Assembly: GCA_963773945.1 (NCBI GenBank)
Contig: CAVZDD010000001.1
Location: 1 to 21,697 of the forward strand
Length of the DNA: 21,697 nucleotides
DNA from: JAKIWV01 sp963773945
GTDB taxonomy: Archaea; Thermoplasmatota; Thermoplasmata; Lutacidiplasmatales; UBA184
Direction: 5' to 3'
Every line of letters begins with the position of its first letter. Positions within the stretch are counted from its first letter, which is position 1. The notes beneath the pieces are model-generated. The model was not told the origin of the DNA and did no database searches. It saw only the letters and a program-made list of their open reading frames with translations. Position numbers and translations under genes: made by a program. This document shows positions 15,781-21,697 of the stretch, in pieces.

Positions 15781-16143
15781 TTACGTGGCGGGCATGAGCC
15801 AGATCTCGTTCCCGTCGGGGTCGAGGATCCGGCAGTGCCAGCCCCATTCCTCCTTCTTCGGAGGAACGCTGAACTTCACGCCCTTTTTCTTGAGTCTTTG
15901 GTACGTCTTCTCCATCGACTCATCGGTCCGGAACATGATGCCGGTGTTGCCCTTCTCGGCCTTCGGAGTCGGCTTTCCGTACTCGCAGAGATGGATCGCG
16001 AGGCCGCCCTTCTTCTTGCGGCCCACGATCACCCAATGTTCCATATTCACCAACACGTCGAGACCGAGCTTCCCGTGATAGAAATCGAGGGCCTTCTTTC
16101 GGTTCGAAACCACGACGGCGACCGAGTACGGCGAGAGCTTCAT
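15781..16143 (-). CDS. VOC-superfamily (glyoxalase/dioxygenase-fold) protein
   Basis: The 120-residue protein has two beta-alpha-beta-beta-beta modules. The first is SPYSVAVVVSNRKKALDFYH with GKLGLDV and a strand GGLAIHLCEYG. The second is TGIMFRTDESMEKTYQRLKK followed by WHCRILDPDGNEIWLMPA, the hallmark family ending. In metal-dependent members the ligands are His/His or His/Glu pairs; here the first-strand position is Val, while His56 of AIHL and Glu of GNEIWL are kept, so the metal site may be partial. Reaction unknown (lyase, resistance or dioxygenase types are all possible). The ATG is about 28 bp after a CTATAG box, predicting a leaderless mRNA. Confidence 0.87.
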   Translation of the reverse strand: MKLSPYSVAVVVSNRKKALDFYHGKLGLDVLVNMEHWVIVGRKKKGGLAIHLCEYGKPTPKAEKGNTGIMFRTDESMEKTYQRLKKKGVKFSVPPKKEEWGWHCRILDPDGNEIWLMPAT

Positions 16144-16167
16144 CGAATCTTCTGAGGTCGGAAGGGG

Positions 16168-16173
16168 CTATAG
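16168..16173 (-). promoter_or_regulatory. TATA box for the VOC gene
   Basis: CTATAG is centred about 28 bp before ATG 16143, the spacing expected when transcription starts at the start codon. The remaining gap to 16319 holds, on the minus strand, a T5 run (16259-16263) about 57 nt after the upstream propeller stop. That run could be an archaeal U-tract terminator. Confidence 0.55.
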
Positions 16174-16310
16174 CGTAAACCCACAACGTCGAGTGATGGT
16201 CCCGGTAGGATTCCGGCCCCCACCCTCACGTTCCGGGCATTTCTCGCCAGCGTACGTCAAAAAGGCCCTTGCCCGCGTAGAATCCGGACGAGCCCTTCCG
16301 GTCAGTCGAA

Positions 16311-16338
16311 CCGGTCGGGTCACAACTCCACCGACCGG
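16311..16338 (-). terminator. Hairpin spanning the stop codon of the PQQ-type propeller gene
   Basis: Arms CCGGTCGG (16311-16318) and CCGACCGG (16331-16338) form a perfect 8-bp stem around a 12-nt loop that contains the TGA stop. There is no T tract directly after it; the nearest is T5 at 16259-16263 on the minus strand. It may help end transcription or stabilise the 3' end. Confidence 0.35.
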
Positions 16339-17990
16339 CCCCGGGCATTCTTTCGCCACCCGGAAGTGCTCTGGACCCTCGTCCCCGGAGCTCCCGGAAG
16401 GCCCGACGCAACCCCGGGGGCATGGGCCCCCGCCCTGTTCGGAAGCGATGTAGGGCCGAAGGCGTACACGCGTCCGTCACTCGAGCCCACGAAGACCTCG
16501 CCCCGCGAGATCGAGGCGGCCGCCTGAAAGTGCCCGGGCTGGTTGTATTGGTATATCGTCGCCCCGGTTTTCGCATTGAGAACGAGGAGTGTGTGCTCGT
16601 CCGGAACGATCAGCAGGCCGTTGACCCAGAGAGGAGCCGCGTACCCGTCGTACGACGAGTCGGAGAACCCTTTCGCCCACACGACGACGCCGGTGCGGGG
16701 GTTGAACGCACGCACGGAGCTGTTGTAGCTGACTCCTCCGACCGTCGTATCCGAACTGACGGCGTAGACGTACCCGCCTCCCCATGCCGTCGAGATGTGT
16801 TCGTCCTCGACATCTGTACAGCAGAGGGGCGCTTCCCAGGCCAGCGTCAAATTGGATTGATACAGCGCGTACAGGATGCCGTTCTTGTTGGCGGCGGTCA
16901 CCATCGGATATCCCCCGGAGGGGGTGAAGAGGGTCGGCGTCACCCCGAAGTCCCCGTCGGGGACCGTTTGCAAGACCGGAACCTGCCACTTGGCCTTCAC
17001 GGCCAGCGTCGTCGCGTTGAGCGCGAGGATCGACTCGCTGTACTCGGTGAGGCTCGCGCCATACGGGTCCCCCGTGGCAACGAAGAGCGTGTTGGTCTCC
17101 GCGTTGAGCGAGGGGGACCCCCAGACGCTGGACCCGTTCGGAGCCGGAGCGCTCGTGTCGAAGGACTTCACGAGGTCATGGGTGGTGAGCGAAAACTCGT
17201 CGACGCCGGCTTGCACCAACGGCTGGTCACATTGGCTCGCGATCCCGACGTAGGCGCGTTGCGCGGAGACGAGAGGACTGGACCAATCATAGAATCCTTC
17301 CGCATTCGTTCCGCTCCCCACCGGTGTCTGCCACTCCACCGCTCCCGTGTTCGAGTTCAGGGTGTAGAAATACGGCGACCCCCCGTCCACGTAGAGGTGG
17401 CTTCCCTCGACGGTCGCCGTCGAGGTGACCCCCTCGGTCCGGTTACACGCCGAGTCGGTGTTCGCCAGGCCGAGAAAAGTCTTCCACAACAAGGTCCCGT
17501 TGATGGCATACAGGGCGTACTCGTAGCCGGTATTGGCTCCAAAGTAGACGATGCCATCCTGCTCCACCGGCTGGGATTGCACCGGCTCCTTCCCCGTGTC
17601 GTAGCTCCATAGAAGGTGCAAGCTTCCCGCGGTGGTGAGGTTGATCAACTTCTCGGAATGCGACGACGACGTCCGTTCGACATTGCCGAGGTAGGTGGAA
17701 AAGTTACCCCCCGGAGGGAGCGCGACTGCAGCGTCGACCCGCGTCGGGGTCGGTGGCCCGGTCGCTTGAGGGGCCTGTCCGCTGGTTAGCGCCGGAGACG
17801 AGAGCAGGAGGACAACCGCGAGCGCGATGACCAGCGGAGCGGCCCAAGATGCCGTCCTGAGCCCGTCCTGGGGGAGGAACCGCAACACTCTCTGTCGAAC
17901 CCTCCCGGACCGCCCGCGCGCCGGAACGCATCCCCTCGTTAAGCTGTCTGGTCGGAGCCCGAACGGGTTCCCCCCTTTAGTCGCGCCCAC
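16320..17990 (-). CDS. Secreted PQQ-like beta-propeller protein
   Basis: The product has up to 556 residues, with one hydrophobic stretch near the N-terminus (about 49-68, APLVIALAVVLLLSSPALTS) acting as signal peptide or anchor. A Pro/Thr-rich linker follows, then propeller blades. Repeats of the type 'G.vYfg.....yAln..tG...W' are visible: GIVYFGANTGYEYALYAING, PYFYTLNSNTGAVEW, SSVRAFNPRTGVVVW, TLLVLNAKTGATIY and EVFVGSSDGRVYAFGP. The sequence does not show the residues of a PQQ quinoprotein dehydrogenase, so a structural or binding role outside the cell is as likely as catalysis. The long frame starts at ATG 17990. An in-frame GTG at 17888, 15 residues before the hydrophobic core and about 50 bp after a TTAA box, is an attractive alternative. 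No C-terminal anchor is seen. Confidence 0.85.
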   Translation of the reverse strand: MGATKGGNPFGLRPDSLTRGCVPARGRSGRVRQRVLRFLPQDGLRTASWAAPLVIALAVVLLLSSPALTSGQAPQATGPPTPTRVDAAVALPPGGNFSTYLGNVERTSSSHSEKLINLTTAGSLHLLWSYDTGKEPVQSQPVEQDGIVYFGANTGYEYALYAINGTLLWKTFLGLANTDSACNRTEGVTSTATVEGSHLYVDGGSPYFYTLNSNTGAVEWQTPVGSGTNAEGFYDWSSPLVSAQRAYVGIASQCDQPLVQAGVDEFSLTTHDLVKSFDTSAPAPNGSSVWGSPSLNAETNTLFVATGDPYGASLTEYSESILALNATTLAVKAKWQVPVLQTVPDGDFGVTPTLFTPSGGYPMVTAANKNGILYALYQSNLTLAWEAPLCCTDVEDEHISTAWGGGYVYAVSSDTTVGGVSYNSSVRAFNPRTGVVVWAKGFSDSSYDGYAAPLWVNGLLIVPDEHTLLVLNAKTGATIYQYNQPGHFQAAASISRGEVFVGSSDGRVYAFGPTSLPNRAGAHAPGVASGLPGAPGTRVQSTSGWRKNARGRSVEL

Positions 17991-18017
17991 CCTGCGCCGG
18001 TCCGAGGCTTCGGCACA

Positions 18018-18025
18018 GAGTTAAG
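18018..18025 (+). promoter_or_regulatory. TATA-like box for the CoA-transferase
   Basis: GAGTTAAG is centred about 27 bp before ATG 18049, in a gap of only 58 bp that also separates the divergent propeller gene. The spacing predicts a leaderless transcript. AT-rich content is low, so this is a weak match. Confidence 0.4.
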
Positions 18026-18048
18026 GGCGTGTTCTCTCGGTCGGGTCG

Positions 18049-19263
18049 ATGGACCCGCCGCCCCTCCCGCTCGCCCCGTTGAGGGTTCTCGACGTCTCCC
18101 AAGGTGTCGCCGGCCCATTCTGCGCGATGGTTCTCGGGGACCTGGGAGCCGATGTGATCAAGGTCGAGCGGCCGGGTTCGGGCGACCTCTCTCGCGGATG
18201 GGGACCTCCGTTCGCGAGCCCGCACAACTCGGGATACTATCTCTCGGTCAACCGGAACAAGCGTTCAGTGGTCGTGGATCTGAAGAGTACCACCGGCCAG
18301 GACGTACTTCGGAAGTTGGTCGCCCGATCGGACGTTCTCGTGGAGAACTTTCGGCCAGGGGCCCTGGACCGCCTGGGTCTCGACGAGCCGACCCTTCAGT
18401 CCCTCCGGCCGGGACTGATCCACGCCGCGGTGACGGGCTACGGTCCGGACGGTCCCAGCCGGGACGACCCGTCCTTTGACTTCGTGATCCAGGCCCGGGC
18501 GGGCCTGATGAGCCTCACGGGTACGCCGGGAGAACCGATGCGGACGCCGGTCGCCTTCTTCGACCTGGCGGCGGGACTCTACGCGGTCATCGGAATCCTC
18601 CTGGAGTTACGTCAACGCGAGGATAACTCGACGGTTCGGCCGGTACAGGTCAACCTCCTGGACACGGCGATGAGCCTGCTCGGGTACTGGATCACGGGCT
18701 ACTCCCTTACCCATGAAACCCCGCAACCCACGGGGGCGGCTCATCCGCTGATCGTGCCGTACCAGTTGCTCCCCACAAAGGACGGTTACGTCGCCCTCGC
18801 CGTGGGCACGGATCTGCAATTCCAGCGGATGTGTGCGGCTCTCCACCGGGAGGATCTTGCCGGCGACCCTCGGTTCCTCACCAACGACGACCGGGTGGCG
18901 CATCGGCGGGAGCTCATCGACGTGTTGGACCCCCGCTTCCGGAAATCCACGACGGCCGATCTGGTTTCCGAGCTGAGCGCCGGAGGGGTCCCTTGCGGTG
19001 CGTACCAGACGATCCCCGAGGTGCTCCGGGACCCGCAGGTGAAGCACAACGCCTCCGTCTCCGAGATGTCAGCTCCCGATGGGCGGTCGGTCCTCGTCGG
19101 CGGCATCCCGTTGGGCGTGGAGCGCCGAGGGGCGGTCGTGCATCGGCCCGCCCCCGACCTCGGCCAGCACACCGAGGAAGTTCTGGCGAGCCTGGGCTAC
19201 TCCGCGAGCGAAGGAGCCCGCCTCCGCAAGGAGTGGGTCCAAGGCGCCGCATCCGAGCCTTAA
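18049..19263 (+). CDS. CaiB/BaiF family (class III) CoA-transferase
   Basis: The 404-residue enzyme would move CoA between carboxylic acids or act as a CoA-dependent racemase, in the cytosol. Family landmarks: LRVLDVSQGVAGPFCAMVLG (11-30), DLGADVIKVERPGSGD (31-46), NRNKRSVVVDLKS (68-80), ADVLVENFRPGALDRLGL-type sequence (94-111), and the catalytic aspartate Asp144 in DPSFDFVIQARAGLMSLTG. The region around PVQVNLLDTAMSLLGYW (about 198-215) is also typical. Length is normal for the family (about 400). The actual acid pair (formate/oxalate, succinate/malate, carnitine and others) cannot be read from the sequence. It stands alone, divergent from the propeller gene and convergent with the DUF6159 gene, so context gives no pathway. 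Confidence 0.93.
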   Translation: MDPPPLPLAPLRVLDVSQGVAGPFCAMVLGDLGADVIKVERPGSGDLSRGWGPPFASPHNSGYYLSVNRNKRSVVVDLKSTTGQDVLRKLVARSDVLVENFRPGALDRLGLDEPTLQSLRPGLIHAAVTGYGPDGPSRDDPSFDFVIQARAGLMSLTGTPGEPMRTPVAFFDLAAGLYAVIGILLELRQREDNSTVRPVQVNLLDTAMSLLGYWITGYSLTHETPQPTGAAHPLIVPYQLLPTKDGYVALAVGTDLQFQRMCAALHREDLAGDPRFLTNDDRVAHRRELIDVLDPRFRKSTTADLVSELSAGGVPCGAYQTIPEVLRDPQVKHNASVSEMSAPDGRSVLVGGIPLGVERRGAVVHRPAPDLGQHTEEVLASLGYSASEGARLRKEWVQGAASEP

Positions 19264-19268
19264 CCCCC

Positions 19269-19295
19269 GCCTCGGGACAAACTTGTGCCCGAGGC
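19269..19295. terminator. Hairpin between convergent genes
   Basis: GCCTCGGG (19269-19276) and CCCGAGGC (19288-19295) form a perfect 8-bp stem, with ACA/TGT able to extend it inside the loop past a bulged G. It begins 6 bp after the CoA-transferase stop in the 82-bp gap before the end of the DUF6159 gene, where it could serve as a two-way terminator. There is no T run beside it. Confidence 0.4.
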
Positions 19296-19345
19296 CGACC
19301 CCATCGTGACCCTGGGGGGCGGCACCGTCCGGGCCGCCCCGTACA

Positions 19346-20203
19346 CTACGGGAGCGGTCCGCGAACGGACGTTCGGTAGGGCTGGGGCAGCAGGTCCGGG
19401 TCGATCCTGCCGGTCGTGGCATACCGGTACAGGGCGGCCCGTAGGACGCCCTCCGCCGATGCACCCAGCAGCGCGAAGAGGACTCCCACGCCGAGGGCCG
19501 TCACGATGAGCAGGATGCCGATGAGCGTACTCCCCCCGAAGACCAGGAAGAGCCCGAAGACCCCCAGCACGACGGCGACAATGATTCCCGCGGCCAGGAG
19601 GAGCGCCAACACGATGTTGGTGACCAGGGTCCGGCCGAAGGTGTTGAGGAACATCTTCGCCGAGTGGCCGAGCGACTGCCAGGGGGTCGACTTCTCGTAG
19701 ATGATGACGGGGATGACGAAGTAGGTCGCGATCGACCAGGTGGCTCCCGCGATCCCGCCGATGACGAGGCCCGCCGCGCCTCGTATCCGGGCGGCGAGGA
19801 GCTGGATGAGCAGCCCCACGCTCGCCGCAATGAGCGCCCAAACCAGCAGGCGCGAAAGGTTGGCCCGGGCGATCTTCCAGCCATCCGCCGCCGTGGGTTG
19901 ACCGCCTTCGAGCTTGAGCGTCGCCGCTCCAACGAGCGCCGCGGTGGCGTAGACCGTGATGAAGGTCGTGGAAAAATAGGCCACCAGGAACAGGATCAGT
20001 CCGACCACCTCGTACGAGGTGGACAAGTTTCCTCCGAGGAGGAGCAGCGGGGCCAGGAAGACGGTACCCAACGCGAAGAGCACTAGGACCCCGATCGCCG
20101 AGAGACCGGCCACGAGCGGGAAGACGAGCAGCGCACTGTCCTCGAAGATGAGCCGAAACGAGATCTTCGTCAGTCGCCAGGAGTCGGAGAACGGGCCGGC
20201 CAT
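19346..20203 (-). CDS. DUF6159-like multi-pass membrane protein
   Basis: The 285-residue product opens with GPFSDSWRLTKISFRLIFED and a first helix LLVFPLVAGLSAIGVLVLFA, the usual beginning of DUF6159 proteins (SW.l.K.S......D..L..fP). About six hydrophobic segments follow. The middle carries ATLKLEGGQPTAADGWKIAR, and the loop IYEKSTPWQSLGHSAKMFLNTFG precedes helix five. The tail includes LRAALYRYATTGRIDPDLLP, another family-like feature (alYryattg). No function is established; it is widespread in archaea. ATG 20203 faces a 109-bp gap shared with the divergent Nudix-like gene. The stop is 82 bp from the convergent CoA-transferase. Confidence 0.82.
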   Translation of the reverse strand: MAGPFSDSWRLTKISFRLIFEDSALLVFPLVAGLSAIGVLVLFALGTVFLAPLLLLGGNLSTSYEVVGLILFLVAYFSTTFITVYATAALVGAATLKLEGGQPTAADGWKIARANLSRLLVWALIAASVGLLIQLLAARIRGAAGLVIGGIAGATWSIATYFVIPVIIYEKSTPWQSLGHSAKMFLNTFGRTLVTNIVLALLLAAGIIVAVVLGVFGLFLVFGGSTLIGILLIVTALGVGVLFALLGASAEGVLRAALYRYATTGRIDPDLLPQPYRTSVRGPLP

Positions 20204-20312
20204 GATCGTCGCGGCCGCACTCGAATCCCCCTACATGACCTCGACGGAGCCTGAGAAACGTACATCGCTTTCAAGAGATTCTCAGCGCTCCGCCGGTCCG
20301 GAGAGTCCACCG

Positions 20313-20861
20313 ATGGCCGAGGTCCGGAAGTTCGCGAGGTTTCGTCGTTCCGCCGAACCCGACCGCTTAGTTTTCCAGGTCCCCGAGGAGGGACTCTGCC
20401 TGTCGACGTTCTTGGTCCTTCGACCCCGGGGCCACGAGGACCGGGTGCTGTTGGGCCACCTCCAGCCCGGTCCCGACTGGGAGCAGCTCGGAGCCGTGGA
20501 CCGCAAGCGAGCCGAGCTCTGGTCGAAGGGCTGGATGCTTCCCTCCTCCCAGCTGTTCTACTACGAGACCCCCGCGGACTCGGCTCGGAGGATCGCCCAA
20601 GAACAGTTGGGGGTCGAGTTGCCTGATCTGCCTTCGCCGATCTTGATGTCCGACTCCGAACAGCGGCCTTCCGCTCGGCCCGGAGACCTTCACTGGGACC
20701 TGGGATTCGTCTACGTGGTGGAGGACTGGCCCGAGCAGCCACCCCGTCATCCCGCCTGGACGGAGTTGCGCTTCGTAGAGGTCGCCAAGGTCCACCGGGG
20801 CGAATTCGTCCGGTCGCAACACGACGTGTTGGCTTTGGTGGGGATGGCGTGTGCGGACTAG
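20313..20861 (+). CDS. Nudix-fold-like protein with degenerate Nudix box
   Basis: The 182-residue protein starts at ATG 20313 (MAEVRKFARFRRSAEPD). The open frame reaches back to 20019, but that part lies over the divergent DUF6159 gene and reads as shadow. The segment GWMLPSSQLFYYETPADSAR followed by RIAQEQLGVEL matches the Nudix layout: Gly73, then Glu85, seven residues, Arg93, and a helix ending E-x-L-G-V. The REUxEE core, however, reads R-I-A-Q-E-Q, so two of the usual metal-binding glutamates are missing. It may be a binding or regulatory protein, or a divergent hydrolase. Flanking strands (LSTFLVLRPRG; HWDLGFVYVVEDWPE) fit the fold. It ends 24 bp from the convergent surface-protein gene; no clear TATA box is seen. 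Confidence 0.65.
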   Translation: MAEVRKFARFRRSAEPDRLVFQVPEEGLCLSTFLVLRPRGHEDRVLLGHLQPGPDWEQLGAVDRKRAELWSKGWMLPSSQLFYYETPADSARRIAQEQLGVELPDLPSPILMSDSEQRPSARPGDLHWDLGFVYVVEDWPEQPPRHPAWTELRFVEVAKVHRGEFVRSQHDVLALVGMACAD

Positions 20862-20885
20862 AACCCCGCTCTCCGGGCTGGGACC

Positions 20886-21697
20886 TTACCTCGGCGGCGG
20901 AGGCCCGAGCCACGATGGAGAAGGTTCCGGCGCGTAGGGCTTGCGGGGCGGCGGATGCTTCCGGCGCCAAAAGTAGAACGCGAGGTTGACTCCGACCGCC
21001 ACGGAGAGTGCCACGACCAACAGGATGAGAAGTTCCAGGTCCACGAGCGTGAGGCCGAAGATGAGCACGGGGGGCGGGATCGAGAACTGGACGGCCACTC
21101 GCACGTTCCCCCCAGTGACGTTGGCGAAACCGGTCTGCGGGGTGACCGAGTAGGCGCCCGGGCCCGTGACGAGGTAGGTGAAAGAACCGTTCGCCACCTG
21201 GAAGACCGCCGCGTCGCCCGTCACGTTCAGGTATTCTACGTTCAGCCGAACGCTCCAGGGAGTGTTCGAAGGAAGTCCAGTTTCCGTGAACGTGACGTTG
21301 TAGATGCGAACGAAGTTCGCCGTCTCCTGTACCGGCCCGTCCATCACCACCGGCGCCGGGTATCCGGTACCGGTATAGCTCCCGGACCCGACGCCGGTCC
21401 ACGACGAGAACTCCCATAGCGGGGACCCTGACGAGATGACCGTGGCCGGCACGTCGGTGCTCACCGCGAACCATGCCGTGGCCGGCGAGACAATGCCCGC
21501 GGTGGCGGGGGAGACCTTGCCCGTGAACAGGTACTGGGAGACGTACGACACGTCCTGGACCACCGCCGCCGCGAGAACCTCGACCGTTCCGTTGGCGAGG
21601 ATTGCGGCGTACCGTTCGCCCGGGGTTCCCGCAATCGGTGACCGCAGCGAGTACGACAGTGTGCCGTTGGGGGCGTACAACTCGATCAAAGGCCCCG
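20886..21697 (-). CDS. Membrane-anchored surface protein, C-terminal part (5' end outside window)
   Basis: The reading frame is open to the window edge; TTG at 21689 is inside the gene, not a start. About 270 residues are visible. They hold an InlB-B-like module (PLWEFSSWTGVGSGSYTGTG, then VVMDGPVQETANF) and a second module opening YNVTFTETGLPSNTPWSVRL and ending VAVQFSIP, a form common in secreted Thermoplasmatota proteins including thermopsin-like ones. One transmembrane helix follows (about 217-247, LLILLVVALSVAVGVNLAFY), then WRRKH and a Pro-rich cytoplasmic tail ending GPPPPR. It is therefore a type I-like surface protein anchored at its C-terminus. Its modules are similar in style to the broken protein at 9148-13178. 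The N-terminal function is unknown. Confidence 0.85.
   Translation of the reverse strand, partial: GPLIELYAPNGTLSYSLRSPIAGTPGERYAAILANGTVEVLAAAVVQDVSYVSQYLFTGKVSPATAGIVSPATAWFAVSTDVPATVISSGSPLWEFSSWTGVGSGSYTGTGYPAPVVMDGPVQETANFVRIYNVTFTETGLPSNTPWSVRLNVEYLNVTGDAAVFQVANGSFTYLVTGPGAYSVTPQTGFANVTGGNVRVAVQFSIPPPVLIFGLTLVDLELLILLVVALSVAVGVNLAFYFWRRKHPPPRKPYAPEPSPSWLGPPPPR

Noticed and set aside
16422..17612. 396-codon plus-strand frame over the PQQ-type propeller
   Set aside because: Its Arg/Val/Gly-rich, low-complexity composition is the mirror of the propeller gene, which has clear repeats and a signal peptide.
20019..20312. N-terminal extension of the Nudix-like frame
   Set aside because: It lies over the start of the divergent DUF6159 gene and has Ser/Arg-rich shadow composition. 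The conserved part begins after ATG 20313.
20170..21474. 434-codon minus-strand frame covering the Nudix-like and surface-protein region
   Set aside because: It spans two better-supported genes and reads as Arg/Pro/Ser-rich sequence with no recognisable motif.
1..21697. CRISPR arrays, insertion sequences, tRNA or rRNA genes, toxin-antitoxin or phage defence genes
   Set aside because: Reading both strands, I found no regular spaced repeats, transposase or integrase motifs, tRNA cloverleaf, or defence-type domains.

Overview
The window looks like chromosomal DNA from a high-GC archaeon. Thermoplasmatota is the best guess, possibly one of the terrestrial or acid-soil lineages. The reasons are: a tricorn-factor-like M1 aminopeptidase; a DUF6159-type membrane protein; secreted proteins with the 'NVTFTETGLPS' and 'W..sG...vs..NSTtv.vsgsGtltA' repeat styles common in that phylum; and TATA-like boxes about 25-30 bp upstream of several start codons, as in leaderless archaeal transcripts. 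Naming the order is inference. I see no rRNA, tRNA, CRISPR array, transposase or origin.

Layout: 109-1542 (+) holds a small cysteine-rich protein, a PNPOx-fold flavoprotein and a DUF420-like membrane protein. 1588-7535 (-) holds an ABC-2 exporter pair (ATPase then permease), an M1 aminopeptidase, an unknown multi-pass protein and an EamA/DMT transporter. 7621-9045 (-) is a two-gene cassette: a MoaD/ThiS-like beta-grasp protein ending in Gly-Gly, then an Asp-box (BNR) beta-propeller. Both genes are frameshifted as given. 9148-13178 (-) reads as one very large surface protein: signal peptide, N-terminal ectodomain, InlB-B-like and PKD-like repeats, and a C-terminal membrane anchor. It is intact over its first ~460 codons and then broken by about a dozen frame changes. 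13278-16143 (-) holds a type II NADH dehydrogenase, a DUF1428-like protein, a DUF998-like membrane protein and a VOC protein. 16320-17990 (-) is a secreted PQQ-type beta-propeller. 18049-19263 (+) is a CaiB/BaiF CoA-transferase. It converges on a DUF6159 membrane protein (19346-20203, -), which diverges from a degenerate Nudix-like protein (20313-20861, +). The window ends inside another anchored surface protein (20886-21697, -).

The most notable points are the beta-grasp plus propeller pair, and the confinement of every frameshift I could detect to about 8.5-11.8 kb. That stretch includes a 24-bp duplication whose copies differ only at synonymous sites, and a roughly 1-kb drop in GC. Either the sequence is locally poor or chimeric, or the locus is truly decaying. 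Raw reads would tell these apart. Most other genes are metabolic or envelope functions in small transcription units, and no pathway links them all.
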